Part shown: one piece after another, positions 26,305-33,337 of the stretch
Position numbering within the stretch: position 1 is the stretch's first letter
How the letters are laid out: each line of letters begins with the position of its first letter
NCBI GenBank assembly: GCA_020639155.1
Contig: JACKHF010000001.1
Location: 992,001-1,056,000 of the forward strand
Source: Phycisphaeraceae bacterium
GTDB taxonomy: Bacteria > Planctomycetota > Phycisphaerae > Phycisphaerales > UBA1924
Direction: 5' to 3'
Length of the DNA stretch: 64,000 nt
Translations under genes and position numbers: made by a program
The notes under the pieces: generated by a model
Databases searched by the model: none
What the model was told of the DNA's origin: nothing
The model's input: the letters and a program-made list of their open reading frames with translations, nothing else

Positions 26305-27477
26305 TTATCCAGCGAACACATACCACAACACGGTTATGGCGCGAAGAGTTATATAAACAAGTGTGTAACTAGCACCACCAACAAAGAACAAGAAGCAAAT
26401 GTGTCTTGCTTTTCGGTTTGACCATGCAGCTGCTCTGTACTCCCACAAGGGCTGCCCCATCGTGCGAGTCCACCGAACCTCAGTGGCTTCTTTGACTTCT
26501 GATGGACAATACTTTGCGTAAATTGTTGCAGATACTGCAACGAGGAACGCAGCTATTAACTGTAATCCGAAGTGCCATGGAATCGGCAGCTTGGGTACAT
26601 TAGAAAGCATTGAGCACCACAAAGTCGCGATCCCGCTATCCGGCTCACCCAGCCTGAGGGCGGAGTTGCTGGCAGCTGCGACCAAGTCGTTGTACTGACG
26701 TGCAAGCGTGATATAAGTAATTATAGCAACGACAGAGAGATATGAAGCACCAACAAGCCTCAGTCCAGTAATGATTCGCAGAGTTTCCCACGAAGCAAAG
26801 TCACCATCTTTGCAATATATTGCATTCTGAGCGTTTGCAAAATTAATATTTCCATTATCTGTGGCTCTGTCTTTTCCGAACAGCCCAACTGAATCGATGA
26901 AACTTGTGCCATGAATATTTGCAGAATCCAGATTTACATTTTGTAAAAAAGTGTGACTTAAATCAGCTCCTGTCAAATCTGCATTAAGTAATACTACAGA
27001 TCTTAAATCAGCACTTGCAATGCTGCTGTTTCGTAGATCAGATCTTCCTAACTCTGATCCGGTTAATAATGCGCCATTTAATGAAATATGAGAAAAATGC
27101 GCGTTATTCCCTCCTAGACCTTCGAGGTGAATTACGATTTTTTCTTTCTTGGCCTTGGCAACAACTTTTTCATTCCACCACACAAATCGTTGTGGATCCT
27201 TTCCATGTGGATCTGTTTTTCTTGCCGACTCATCACACCGCTTCAGCATCGCAAGCATCCAGACATCGCCTTTGAACTTAGCGCTAGAAACCTTGTTCTT
27301 TATAAACTCGTTACCAAAAGCCTGAACTGCTGCTTCGTGATTGAACGCAACTGTGCTTTCTTTATTTGATCTTGCAGGGCTGTCTTTGGGGTAGCTGGGG
27401 AATATAGGCGGCCAAACAAATCCTTCATCATTTGGATGGTCTTCAGGCCTCTTTGGCGGTATTGGCGGCTTGCTCAC
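26305..27477 (-). CDS. Pentapeptide-repeat membrane protein
   Basis: 390 residues. A soluble N-terminal half with a charged region, then pentapeptide repeats A(D/N)LxX at about 135-200 ('LNGALLTGSELGRSDLRNSS', 'ADLRSVVLLNADLTGADLSH') that would form a right-handed quadrilateral helix, followed by three or four membrane helices ('LRLVGASYLSVVAIITYITL', 'FGLQLIAAFLVAVSATIYAK', 'ICFLFFVGGASYTLVYITL'). The start is GTG at 27477 without a good ribosome site. The base composition is noticeably more AT-rich than its neighbours, and the gene sits next to a broken gene end, both hints of acquisition. Function unknown; pentapeptide-plus-membrane proteins occur widely in bacteria. Confidence 0.75.
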   Translation of the reverse strand: MSKPPIPPKRPEDHPNDEGFVWPPIFPSYPKDSPARSNKESTVAFNHEAAVQAFGNEFIKNKVSSAKFKGDVWMLAMLKRCDESARKTDPHGKDPQRFVWWNEKVVAKAKKEKIVIHLEGLGGNNAHFSHISLNGALLTGSELGRSDLRNSSIASADLRSVVLLNADLTGADLSHTFLQNVNLDSANIHGTSFIDSVGLFGKDRATDNGNINFANAQNAIYCKDGDFASWETLRIITGLRLVGASYLSVVAIITYITLARQYNDLVAAASNSALRLGEPDSGIATLWCSMLSNVPKLPIPWHFGLQLIAAFLVAVSATIYAKYCPSEVKEATEVRWTRTMGQPLWEYRAAAWSNRKARHICFLFFVGGASYTLVYITLRAITVLWYVFAG

Positions 27478-27573
27478 ATGCGCAGTATATGATGGATTGA
27501 GGATATGTTGAGTTTAACATACAAAGCGTAAGCAACTGTCGTTTACTCCGCACGCGGCACGGCGACGAGAATC

Positions 27574-27651
27574 GGGGAACCCTCGCTGGTCTATGTCATT
27601 GACTTGGTTGTGCTGCTGGCACGGCGCGGGCGTGTCGTGCGCTCGGTATGA
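27574..27651 (+). pseudogene. C-terminal relic of a third zinc-ribbon membrane protein
   Basis: In frame these bases encode GEPSLVYVIDLVVLLARRG followed by RVVRSV and a TGA, against GTALVYVIGLVVLLAWRG RVVRAA at the end of the 24364 gene. The DNA agrees almost base for base over about 58 positions. No start or body remains upstream, where the pentapeptide gene begins on the other strand. It ends 57 bases before the next family member. Confidence 0.85.
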
Positions 27652-27708
27652 ATACAATGCCATGCTGGCGACAGTTTGTGTGGATCGTCAGGCCGGATGG
27701 GAGCACTC

Positions 27709-28443
27709 ATGCACCTCACACTCTGCGACACAACCACATGGACCGTCGGCATCACCGGCGCACTGTTCCTTGTGCTTGCTGGTGCTGCGCTCATTGTGCG
27801 ATGCCTCTTTGCACCGGTATCGATCAAGCGGGCCCCGACGTGCGGTGGGTGCGGATATGAGCTTTCGGATGTCAGCGCTGGGGTGTGCCCCGAGTGCGGC
27901 GGGAGTTTCCTGCGTTGCGGTGTGGTGACACCCCGCGGTGTTGTGCGCATGCGCGGCAGTGCATGGATGATCGTTGTCGGGTGGACACTGATTGTGTGTG
28001 CGATCGCGGGGCCGGGCATCGGGTACATCCGAATGCTTGATCTTCAGGCAAAGGCTGCAGCTGCGCCGGTTACACCAATCCCTGCTACCGCGAATCCATA
28101 TGCGTCTTTACTTCCACTCCTCGATCCACGCTCTCCCTCGTTGTATCTTCCAAGTACGCCAGACCCAGCCGATCCCAATGTCGCGGAACTCGACAACATG
28201 CCGTTGTATCGCGGTGATACAACAAACAATACCGACTCGCTCTTACAGCTTCTATACCAAAGAGAGTTTCGACTTCAACCGAACCTGAGCACAGTGCCGC
28301 CTGCAGCACCAGCTGCGCCTGTAACGCCGTTGTTGTCGTACCAGCGTGAGCTGATCGGCTCGATCGCGGGCAGTCTCGGCCTATACATCATCGGGCTGTG
28401 TATGTTGCTCTACTGGCGCGGACGTGTCGTGGGTGCTGCCTGA
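27709..28443 (+). CDS. Zinc-ribbon membrane protein, paralogue B
   Basis: 244 residues, a shorter relative of the 24364 product: helix 1 ('ITGALFLVLAGAALIVRCLF'), ribbon 'CGGCGYELSDVSAGVCPECG', helix 2 ('SAWMIVVGWTLIVCAIAGPG'), a Pro/Ala-rich extracytoplasmic segment of about 100 residues much shorter than in the paralogue, and a C-terminal helix ('GSLGLYIIGLCMLLYWRGR'). GGGAG five bases before the ATG at 27709 decides this start over the ATGs at 27676 and 27697. The retained N-terminal block and the variable outer part suggest the ribbon end is the conserved, functional end. Role unknown. Confidence 0.75.
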   Translation: MHLTLCDTTTWTVGITGALFLVLAGAALIVRCLFAPVSIKRAPTCGGCGYELSDVSAGVCPECGGSFLRCGVVTPRGVVRMRGSAWMIVVGWTLIVCAIAGPGIGYIRMLDLQAKAAAAPVTPIPATANPYASLLPLLDPRSPSLYLPSTPDPADPNVAELDNMPLYRGDTTNNTDSLLQLLYQREFRLQPNLSTVPPAAPAAPVTPLLSYQRELIGSIAGSLGLYIIGLCMLLYWRGRVVGAA

Positions 28444-28794
28444 TATCGCGCTGACTCCGGCATTCGAGAGTCCATAGAAAACGCAATGCAGCGCGGCGGT
28501 ACGTACAAATATCTAACTTGCTGCCCTTTGTTTCAGCTTCTATAAAGTAGAAAAAAGAGTTTGATATCTTGTTTACATTGGATAAAACCCGCTTTCTATT
28601 GGGCTTTTTTGCCCGGATTTGTGGCCGGGATTCCGGTTCTGATGCATACTGAAAGCCGGAGAGCGGAGCGCTGCCACATCCCAGCGATGGTTGCACGCGC
28701 GCTGTAAGGCTAAGCCCTTTAAGAGACTGACGTTGCCAGATGCCATGAGAGGCATGTGCTGTTGTTTCATGCACGCCAGAGGGGAAGGAAAGAG
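28444..28794 (+). other. 351-bp intergenic region with hairpins, possible leader
   Basis: No ORF of note. It contains an AT-rich promoter-like stretch near 28500-28600, then a GC-rich part able to form several small hairpins (for example atgcc/ggcat near 28740-28756) before the ribosome site of 28795. It does not match any riboswitch consensus that I know. Confidence 0.35.
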
Positions 28795-29652
28795 ATGAAG
28801 AAGCAGGGCATGGTCTTTGGAGTACTCCTAATCGCAGCGGGGAACGCTAGCGCTCAGGAGTTGATGTACGGTGTGACGAACACGCAGACACTGGTCACGT
28901 GGAACTCGTCGGCACCAACCGCGATTCTCTCCGGGCTTGCGATCTCCGGGTTGCAGTCGAACGAGACAGTTCGTGGAATCGACTTCCGTCCGTCAACGGG
29001 CGAACTGTTTGCGCTGGGGTCATTCAACAATCTGTACACGTTGAATACATCGACCGGCGCTGCGTCGCTGGTGGGTGCGGGCGGTTTCTCACCGGGCTTG
29101 AATGGCTCGGCGTTCGGGTTTGATTTCAACCCGACCATCGATCGCCTCCGTGTTGTGTCGGACGTGAACCAGAACCTGGTGCTGAATCCGAACGACGGCA
29201 CAAGCACTATGGCAACGTCGTTGTTCTACGGCGCTGGTGATCCGAACTTCGGCGTTGATCCAAACGTGGTTGATTCTGCATACACCAACTCGTTTGGTGG
29301 AGCGACCTCGACCCAGTTGTACGGGATCGATACCGGACTTGACACTCTTGTCACACAAGCAAACAGCGCAGGTACGCTGGGCACGGTTGGACCACTTGGA
29401 GTCAATATCACGACCACCGGTGGGTTTGATATCTCCGGCGCATCGGGCATTGCATACCTTGTTGGTCTCGGTGCAACGTCCGCTGCATCGCATCTGATGA
29501 CAATCGATCTGACAACCGGCGCTGCAACAGATCTTGGCGAGATCGGCGGCGGCATGGTGATCACGTCGATGGCGGTCATTCCTGCACCGGGCTCGATCGC
29601 GCTGATCGGTGTGGGCACGCTCGTGCTCGCACGGCGCAACCGAACCCGCTGA
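28795..29652 (+). CDS. DUF4394-type exported protein with PEP-CTERM-like tail
   Basis: 285 residues. Signal peptide MKKQGMVFGVLLIAAGNASA. The body has the DUF4394 pattern: 'RGIDFRPSTGELFALGSFNN', 'LYTLNTSTGAASLVG', 'FGFDFNPTIDRLRVVSDVNQ', 'NFGVDPNVVDSAYTNS', 'QLYGIDTGLDTLV', a propeller-like fold of unknown ligand. The end, 'IPAPGSIALIGVGTLVLARR' plus a basic tip, is a PEP-CTERM-like sorting tail (Pro-x-Pro-Gly/Ser, hydrophobic helix, Arg cluster) processed by exosortases in bacteria that have them; no exosortase gene is in this window. GGGGAAGGAAAG precedes the ATG at 28795. Confidence 0.88.
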   Translation: MKKQGMVFGVLLIAAGNASAQELMYGVTNTQTLVTWNSSAPTAILSGLAISGLQSNETVRGIDFRPSTGELFALGSFNNLYTLNTSTGAASLVGAGGFSPGLNGSAFGFDFNPTIDRLRVVSDVNQNLVLNPNDGTSTMATSLFYGAGDPNFGVDPNVVDSAYTNSFGGATSTQLYGIDTGLDTLVTQANSAGTLGTVGPLGVNITTTGGFDISGASGIAYLVGLGATSAASHLMTIDLTTGAATDLGEIGGGMVITSMAVIPAPGSIALIGVGTLVLARRNRTR

Positions 29653-29728
29653 TACGCACACGGATACATGTGCGCACCTACGATGTGTGTGCATGGCCCG
29701 TCGAACATTGAAACAACGCCACACGCCG

Positions 29729-30331
29729 ATGCGCGACACTCCTGATCGCGTCTCGGCGTTGTCTTCTTCTTCGAGAGACATGATCGATGTCACACAGGCA
29801 CAGGACCAGTTTGTACAGGCATGGGGCCGCATGGGCAGCGCGTGGGGCATTTCACGAACGATGGGCGAGGTGCACGCGCTTTTGTACATTACCGCGCAGG
29901 CGATGTGTACAGACGATGTGATGGATCGATTGCAGATCTCGCGCGGGAACGCGTCAATGACGTTACGAGCATTGCTTGACTGGGGTGTGATCTCGCGCAT
30001 CGACAAGCCGGGCGATCGACGCGAGTACTACATCGCCGAATCCGACGTGTGGACGATGTTCCATGCGATCATCCATCAGCGCGTGCAGCGCGAGGTGGAG
30101 CCGGTGCTCGCGATGCTGTACGAGATTCGCGACATGACAGGCACGAAGCAGAGGTCGAGCACGAGCAATGATGCGACAATCGCGACGCACAACGAACGGC
30201 TCGACGAGATGCTTCGATTCTTCGAGACGCTGGAGAAGCTGCGCTCAGGAATCACCGGACCGAGAGGACGCGGGTTACGGTTTGCAGTGACAGCGCTGGC
30301 GAAGGTGCTGGGGCGGAAGGGCAGAGATTAG
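29729..30331 (+). CDS. GbsR/MarR-family transcriptional regulator
   Basis: About 200 residues. A winged helix-turn-helix of the GbsR type: 'GRMGSAWGISRTMGEVHALL', 'MDRLQISRGNASMTLRALLD', 'WGVISRIDKPGDRREYYIAE', where the SRGNASMTLR helix contacts DNA and GDRREYY is the wing. A C-terminal helical dimerisation region follows. Family members repress osmoprotectant or transport genes. The start is uncertain: ATG 29693, 29729 or 29780 all fit, none with a strong ribosome site; an ATG at 29609 inside the preceding gene is rejected. It is convergent with the gene at 30340 (8 bases between stops). Confidence 0.85.
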   Translation: MRDTPDRVSALSSSSRDMIDVTQAQDQFVQAWGRMGSAWGISRTMGEVHALLYITAQAMCTDDVMDRLQISRGNASMTLRALLDWGVISRIDKPGDRREYYIAESDVWTMFHAIIHQRVQREVEPVLAMLYEIRDMTGTKQRSSTSNDATIATHNERLDEMLRFFETLEKLRSGITGPRGRGLRFAVTALAKVLGRKGRD

Positions 30332-30339
30332 ATGGAGTG

Positions 30340-30711
30340 TCATAGGGCAAGAAGGATCTCGCGAATGAGTACCACCAGCCCAGTGACGAAGCAGACGAAC
30401 ACAAAGCAACACCCTGTCATGCCGACGAGCGAACCGAGTTTCTGCAGCACGGGACGTGGTTGTCTTATGTTCTCTTGCGGATAGCTCTTCATTATGCTGA
30501 GCGTGCGTGCCCTGTCATTGAGGATTGGGCCGTGCCCGTGCGACCATAGACTGAAAGCCTCGCAATCCGCGCGGATAACCTGCTGCGCTGCACGGAGTAC
30601 AGTTGCAACTGCGTGGACTCGATCGGCTGTTTCTTCATGTGCTGCTGGTTCCCCAGTTTGCGGAGGCGCGAACGGATCGTCAGCGCACGCAACACCGAGC
30701 GACTGGATCAA
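30340..30711 (-). CDS. Small single-pass membrane protein at the end of the SpoIIE operon
   Basis: At least 123 residues. A hydrophilic N-terminal part ('PFAPPQTGEPAAHEETADRV', 'QQVIRADCEAFSLW') is followed by a single C-terminal membrane helix ('GMTGCCFVFVCFVTGLVVLI'). The frame continues open upstream through 26 more sense codons to the TAG stop of the SpoIIE gene (30790), with which it is exactly in frame, and no ATG or GTG lies between. The start is therefore a TTG at 30711, or a rarer ATA/ATT nearer the AAAGGA at about 30767-30772, or translation depends on the upstream gene. Function unknown. Confidence 0.55.
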   Translation of the reverse strand: MIQSLGVACADDPFAPPQTGEPAAHEETADRVHAVATVLRAAQQVIRADCEAFSLWSHGHGPILNDRARTLSIMKSYPQENIRQPRPVLQKLGSLVGMTGCCFVFVCFVTGLVVLIREILLAL

Positions 30712-30789
30712 TGTCTCACACTGCTCACCGATGTGTTTCAGGAGTTCCTGTTCGTTTATTCTACATTCCTTTGAAAGAATGGATGCTGT

Positions 30790-32214
30790 CTATTCGCCTG
30801 TATGAGCCCGCGCAATCTGCACCAGCGAGAAATCATCGAGCAGATGGCCATCCTCCGCGAGCGTCTGGATGCGCTGCATGACGCGCTGCGGCAACGGAAT
30901 GTGTGACTGCGACCGTGCAGTGCGCTGCTCGTCGTAGTGCTTTGTGGACGTTTCAAGCCTGCACTCGTCCGTAATGACATGCACAAGACCGTCGATTGAG
31001 AGCATCTGGTAGTTTGCGAGGCGAACCTCGTACGCGCCGTCAGAGAACAGGATCAGTCTGCCACCAGGCACGATGGTGCAGACGCGCTCGGTGAATCGTG
31101 CCCGTCTGTCGATACCAATGAGTGTGCCTGTGGAATCGAGTTGGAGCGGCGATGTTTCTTTTTCAGCGTACAGCAGCGCTGGCGGATGCCCTGCGCTCGC
31201 GTACCGCACCTCACCTGTCTGCGTGTTGATGACTGCGTACACGATCGAGAAGAACTTTCCGCCGGATCGTGCTGGAAATGCGCGATTGAGCGACGTGAGC
31301 ACAGACACAGGGTCGCGCATGTCGCAGTTGGGGAGTAGATTCCGCTCGATCGCGTTGTGTGCAGAGACAGACAACAGCGACGCACCAACACCATGTCCCT
31401 GCACATCAAGCAAATACACCGCGAGATGCTCGTCGTCAACAAAATGATACCCGAGCAGGTCGCCGCCAAGCTGCGACGATGCCTGGAACGCATAGTCAAT
31501 AAGCAATCCCCGGTGTGCATCGTGCAGGGGGGATGGCAGGATGGACTTCACGTAATCCGCTGCTTCATTGATCTCGGTGCGCAGCGCGTCCTGTGCTTCT
31601 TCCAGCTCTTTCATTGTTTGCGCGAGTATCCGACGCCCCTGCTGCTCTCGATAGGTCATGTATCCGAGCATCATCGCGAACAACTGAAATCCGAAGAAGA
31701 TACCACCCGAAATCACACCAAGATCGCGGAGGTCATACAGGAACATCGCGACAACCATCGCCATCGTCTGGACAATAGACCACACCACTGCCTGCCGCAT
31801 CGTCAGCACGCCGTGCAACGATCCCGCAACAATCACAAAGAGGGCTGCGTTCATAGCGATCGACATGCCCGAATCAACGTGGGATGTGCGCATGCACGCG
31901 ATCAGCACGACCAGAGCGCAAACAGATTCGAGTGCGAGGTAGACGATCGCGCTTACAGTGGGCACCCGCACTCGTGTTCGAGCCTGGTACGTGCTTACCA
32001 AGGTGCCAAAGCCGAGCCACGCAACCAGCCACACGACAAACCAGACCCAGTTGATGCGATCTCGATGCGCAATCAACGTCCACACCACGGGTGCGCATGT
32101 TGCAACCCACGTGACGTACGCAGCAAGCGTCAGCACCCGCGCCGGGGTATTTCCTTCGTCGGATGGCTTTGGTTCGTTTGTTGCCACGTGCAAGGGTAGT
32201 TCAGCAAGATGCAC
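30790..32214 (-). CDS. Membrane-bound PP2C/SpoIIE-type serine phosphatase
   Basis: 474 residues. Six membrane helices in residues about 25-190 ('TLAAYVTWVATCAPVVWTLI', 'VYLALESVCALVVLIACM', 'GGIFFGFQLFAMMLGYM'), a coiled linker ('QTMKELEEAQDALRTEINEA'), then a SpoIIE domain: 'LGGDLLGYHFVDDEHLAVYL', 'DVQGHGVGASLLS', 'FFSIVYAVINTQTGEVRYAS', 'AGHPPALL', 'GGRLILFSDGAYE', with the metal-binding aspartates in the expected places. Such phosphatases act on anti-anti-sigma factors or other phosphoserine proteins. The GTG start lies 5 bases after the stop of the DUF3592 gene, so the two are translationally coupled. Confidence 0.92.
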   Translation of the reverse strand: MHLAELPLHVATNEPKPSDEGNTPARVLTLAAYVTWVATCAPVVWTLIAHRDRINWVWFVVWLVAWLGFGTLVSTYQARTRVRVPTVSAIVYLALESVCALVVLIACMRTSHVDSGMSIAMNAALFVIVAGSLHGVLTMRQAVVWSIVQTMAMVVAMFLYDLRDLGVISGGIFFGFQLFAMMLGYMTYREQQGRRILAQTMKELEEAQDALRTEINEAADYVKSILPSPLHDAHRGLLIDYAFQASSQLGGDLLGYHFVDDEHLAVYLLDVQGHGVGASLLSVSAHNAIERNLLPNCDMRDPVSVLTSLNRAFPARSGGKFFSIVYAVINTQTGEVRYASAGHPPALLYAEKETSPLQLDSTGTLIGIDRRARFTERVCTIVPGGRLILFSDGAYEVRLANYQMLSIDGLVHVITDECRLETSTKHYDEQRTARSQSHIPLPQRVMQRIQTLAEDGHLLDDFSLVQIARAHTGE

Positions 32215-32219
32215 ACCGT

Positions 32220-32720
32220 TCAGGCCGCAATATCGAACGCATTTTCAGTTGCGTTGCAGTGCTCAACGCTGCGTTTGTTCTGGCGGCGCTGATAGATTTC
32301 CTCAGAGATCACCCCAACCGCAAGAAACAGGCCGATGGCGGTGCAAAAGAACTCCGCCTGCGCGATGCCCGTCTCAAGCACTGTGTAGGTCGGATCGTTC
32401 CGATCCATGTAGACAGTCACTGTGTCGCCCTCGTTGTATCGCTTGACCATGCCGGGCCATCCGCCAGCCTCGTTTGTCAGCGGGTTCCATCGCTTGCTTG
32501 TGCGCGTCACTCCATCGTGCTCATACATGTACAGGTACTCGAGCCTGTTGCGTTTTTTGTCCGAAAGGCCGTATTGCATGACACCATAGATCACGCCTTC
32601 TGTCTCGACCCATTCGTGCGAGCGCTGCGCGATATAGCTCGTACCAAACCCGAGAGCGGGACAGAGTCCTGCGATGGCGAGAAGCGTGTTCCGTGTGGCG
32701 GCGTTCATCGCATGGTGCAT
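32220..32720 (-). CDS. DUF3592-domain membrane protein
   Basis: About 166 residues: an N-terminal membrane helix ('NTLLAIAGLCPALGFGTSYI'), an outer beta domain with the DUF3592 pattern ('SHEWVETEGVIYGVMQYGLS', 'RLEYLYMYEHDGVTRTSKRW', 'MVKRYNEGDTVTVYMDRNDP', 'TYTVLETG'), and a second helix ('AEFFCTAIGLFLAVGVI'). The family is widespread and uncharacterised. The start is uncertain (ATG 32720 or 32708; the frame is open to 32801) since none has a clear ribosome site. It lies between the frameshifted gene and the SpoIIE gene in the same transcription direction. Confidence 0.75.
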   Translation of the reverse strand: MHHAMNAATRNTLLAIAGLCPALGFGTSYIAQRSHEWVETEGVIYGVMQYGLSDKKRNRLEYLYMYEHDGVTRTSKRWNPLTNEAGGWPGMVKRYNEGDTVTVYMDRNDPTYTVLETGIAQAEFFCTAIGLFLAVGVISEEIYQRRQNKRSVEHCNATENAFDIAA

Positions 32721-32813
32721 CGGCGATCTGCGATGCGCGTGTGTGCCAAAGTCGACAGCGACCGTATCACACACAACAGCTGTGCAACGTGTGACGCGCA
32801 AGCGATGCGCGAT

Positions 32814-33315
32814 CTATGGGTTTTCTTGCTGTTGTTGGATGGACTTTGGTGCTGTGGTTGACCACACTATGCTCTCTGGATCAAACCACTCCCTCGAGGT
32901 GGCATGATTATTATCGAATGGAGCGCGCACGTTTGCAATCAGGTCGGCATCGGAATCAATGATCGTTAGTACGGGGCTGAACATCGCTGGGTGGATCTTG
33001 TCTGTTGACCCCGGGACATACTCGGTACGCACGATCGACCACGTTTCTTTACATCTGATGGAAAGCGATGTGTTGTGCTTTGGATCAAAGACGCAGATCT
33101 GTGTCAACTCCCCTTTCACTTCATCCAAAAAAAACAACATATTCGCCCGCCGGAACTTTCCAGTACGAGAAGTTTGCAGTCTTCCAGAAGTTACTTCCGT
33201 CAGATCCCGTGATGCGTTCAAATGGAAGAGATGGCTTGAGGTAGAGGCAGACGCCAGTGGCGATGCCAGCGCCAGCACACAGAGCGAGCATATGTGTTAT
33301 CACGTTTCGCTGCAT
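32814..33315 (-). pseudogene. Small exported/membrane protein split by a +1 frameshift in a homopolymer
   Basis: From the ATG at 33315 the frame encodes a signal-anchor ('ITHMLALCAGAGIATGVCLY') and 'ANFSYWKVPAGEYVVFF', then hits TGA after eight consecutive T residues (A8 at 33127-33134 on the given strand). Dropping one T restores a long frame, 'LDEVKGELTQICVFDPKHNT', running to the TAG at 32814; together they make a 166-residue protein. The downstream frame alone has no sensible N-terminus. The cause could be a sequencing error, a real mutation, or programmed slippage. The gene lies 22 bases after the stop of the GspE/PilB ATPase gene. Function unknown. Confidence 0.72.
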
Positions 33316-33337
33316 GGCTGCATGCCCTCCGTATGTA

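Noticed and set aside
28596..28640. GC-rich hairpin next to a T6 run before the DUF4394 gene
   Set aside because: The T-run precedes the hairpin on the plus strand and becomes an A-run after it on the minus strand, so it cannot be an intrinsic terminator in either direction.
28640..28794. Cyclic-di-GMP or other riboswitch in the leader of the PEP-CTERM-like gene
   Set aside because: No match to the conserved core of any riboswitch class that I can recall; only small generic hairpins.
29609..29728. Longer N-terminus of the GbsR/MarR regulator starting within the preceding gene
   Set aside because: The extra residues are Cys/His/Thr-rich shadow sequence of the PEP-CTERM gene's end and the downstream region, with no ribosome site.
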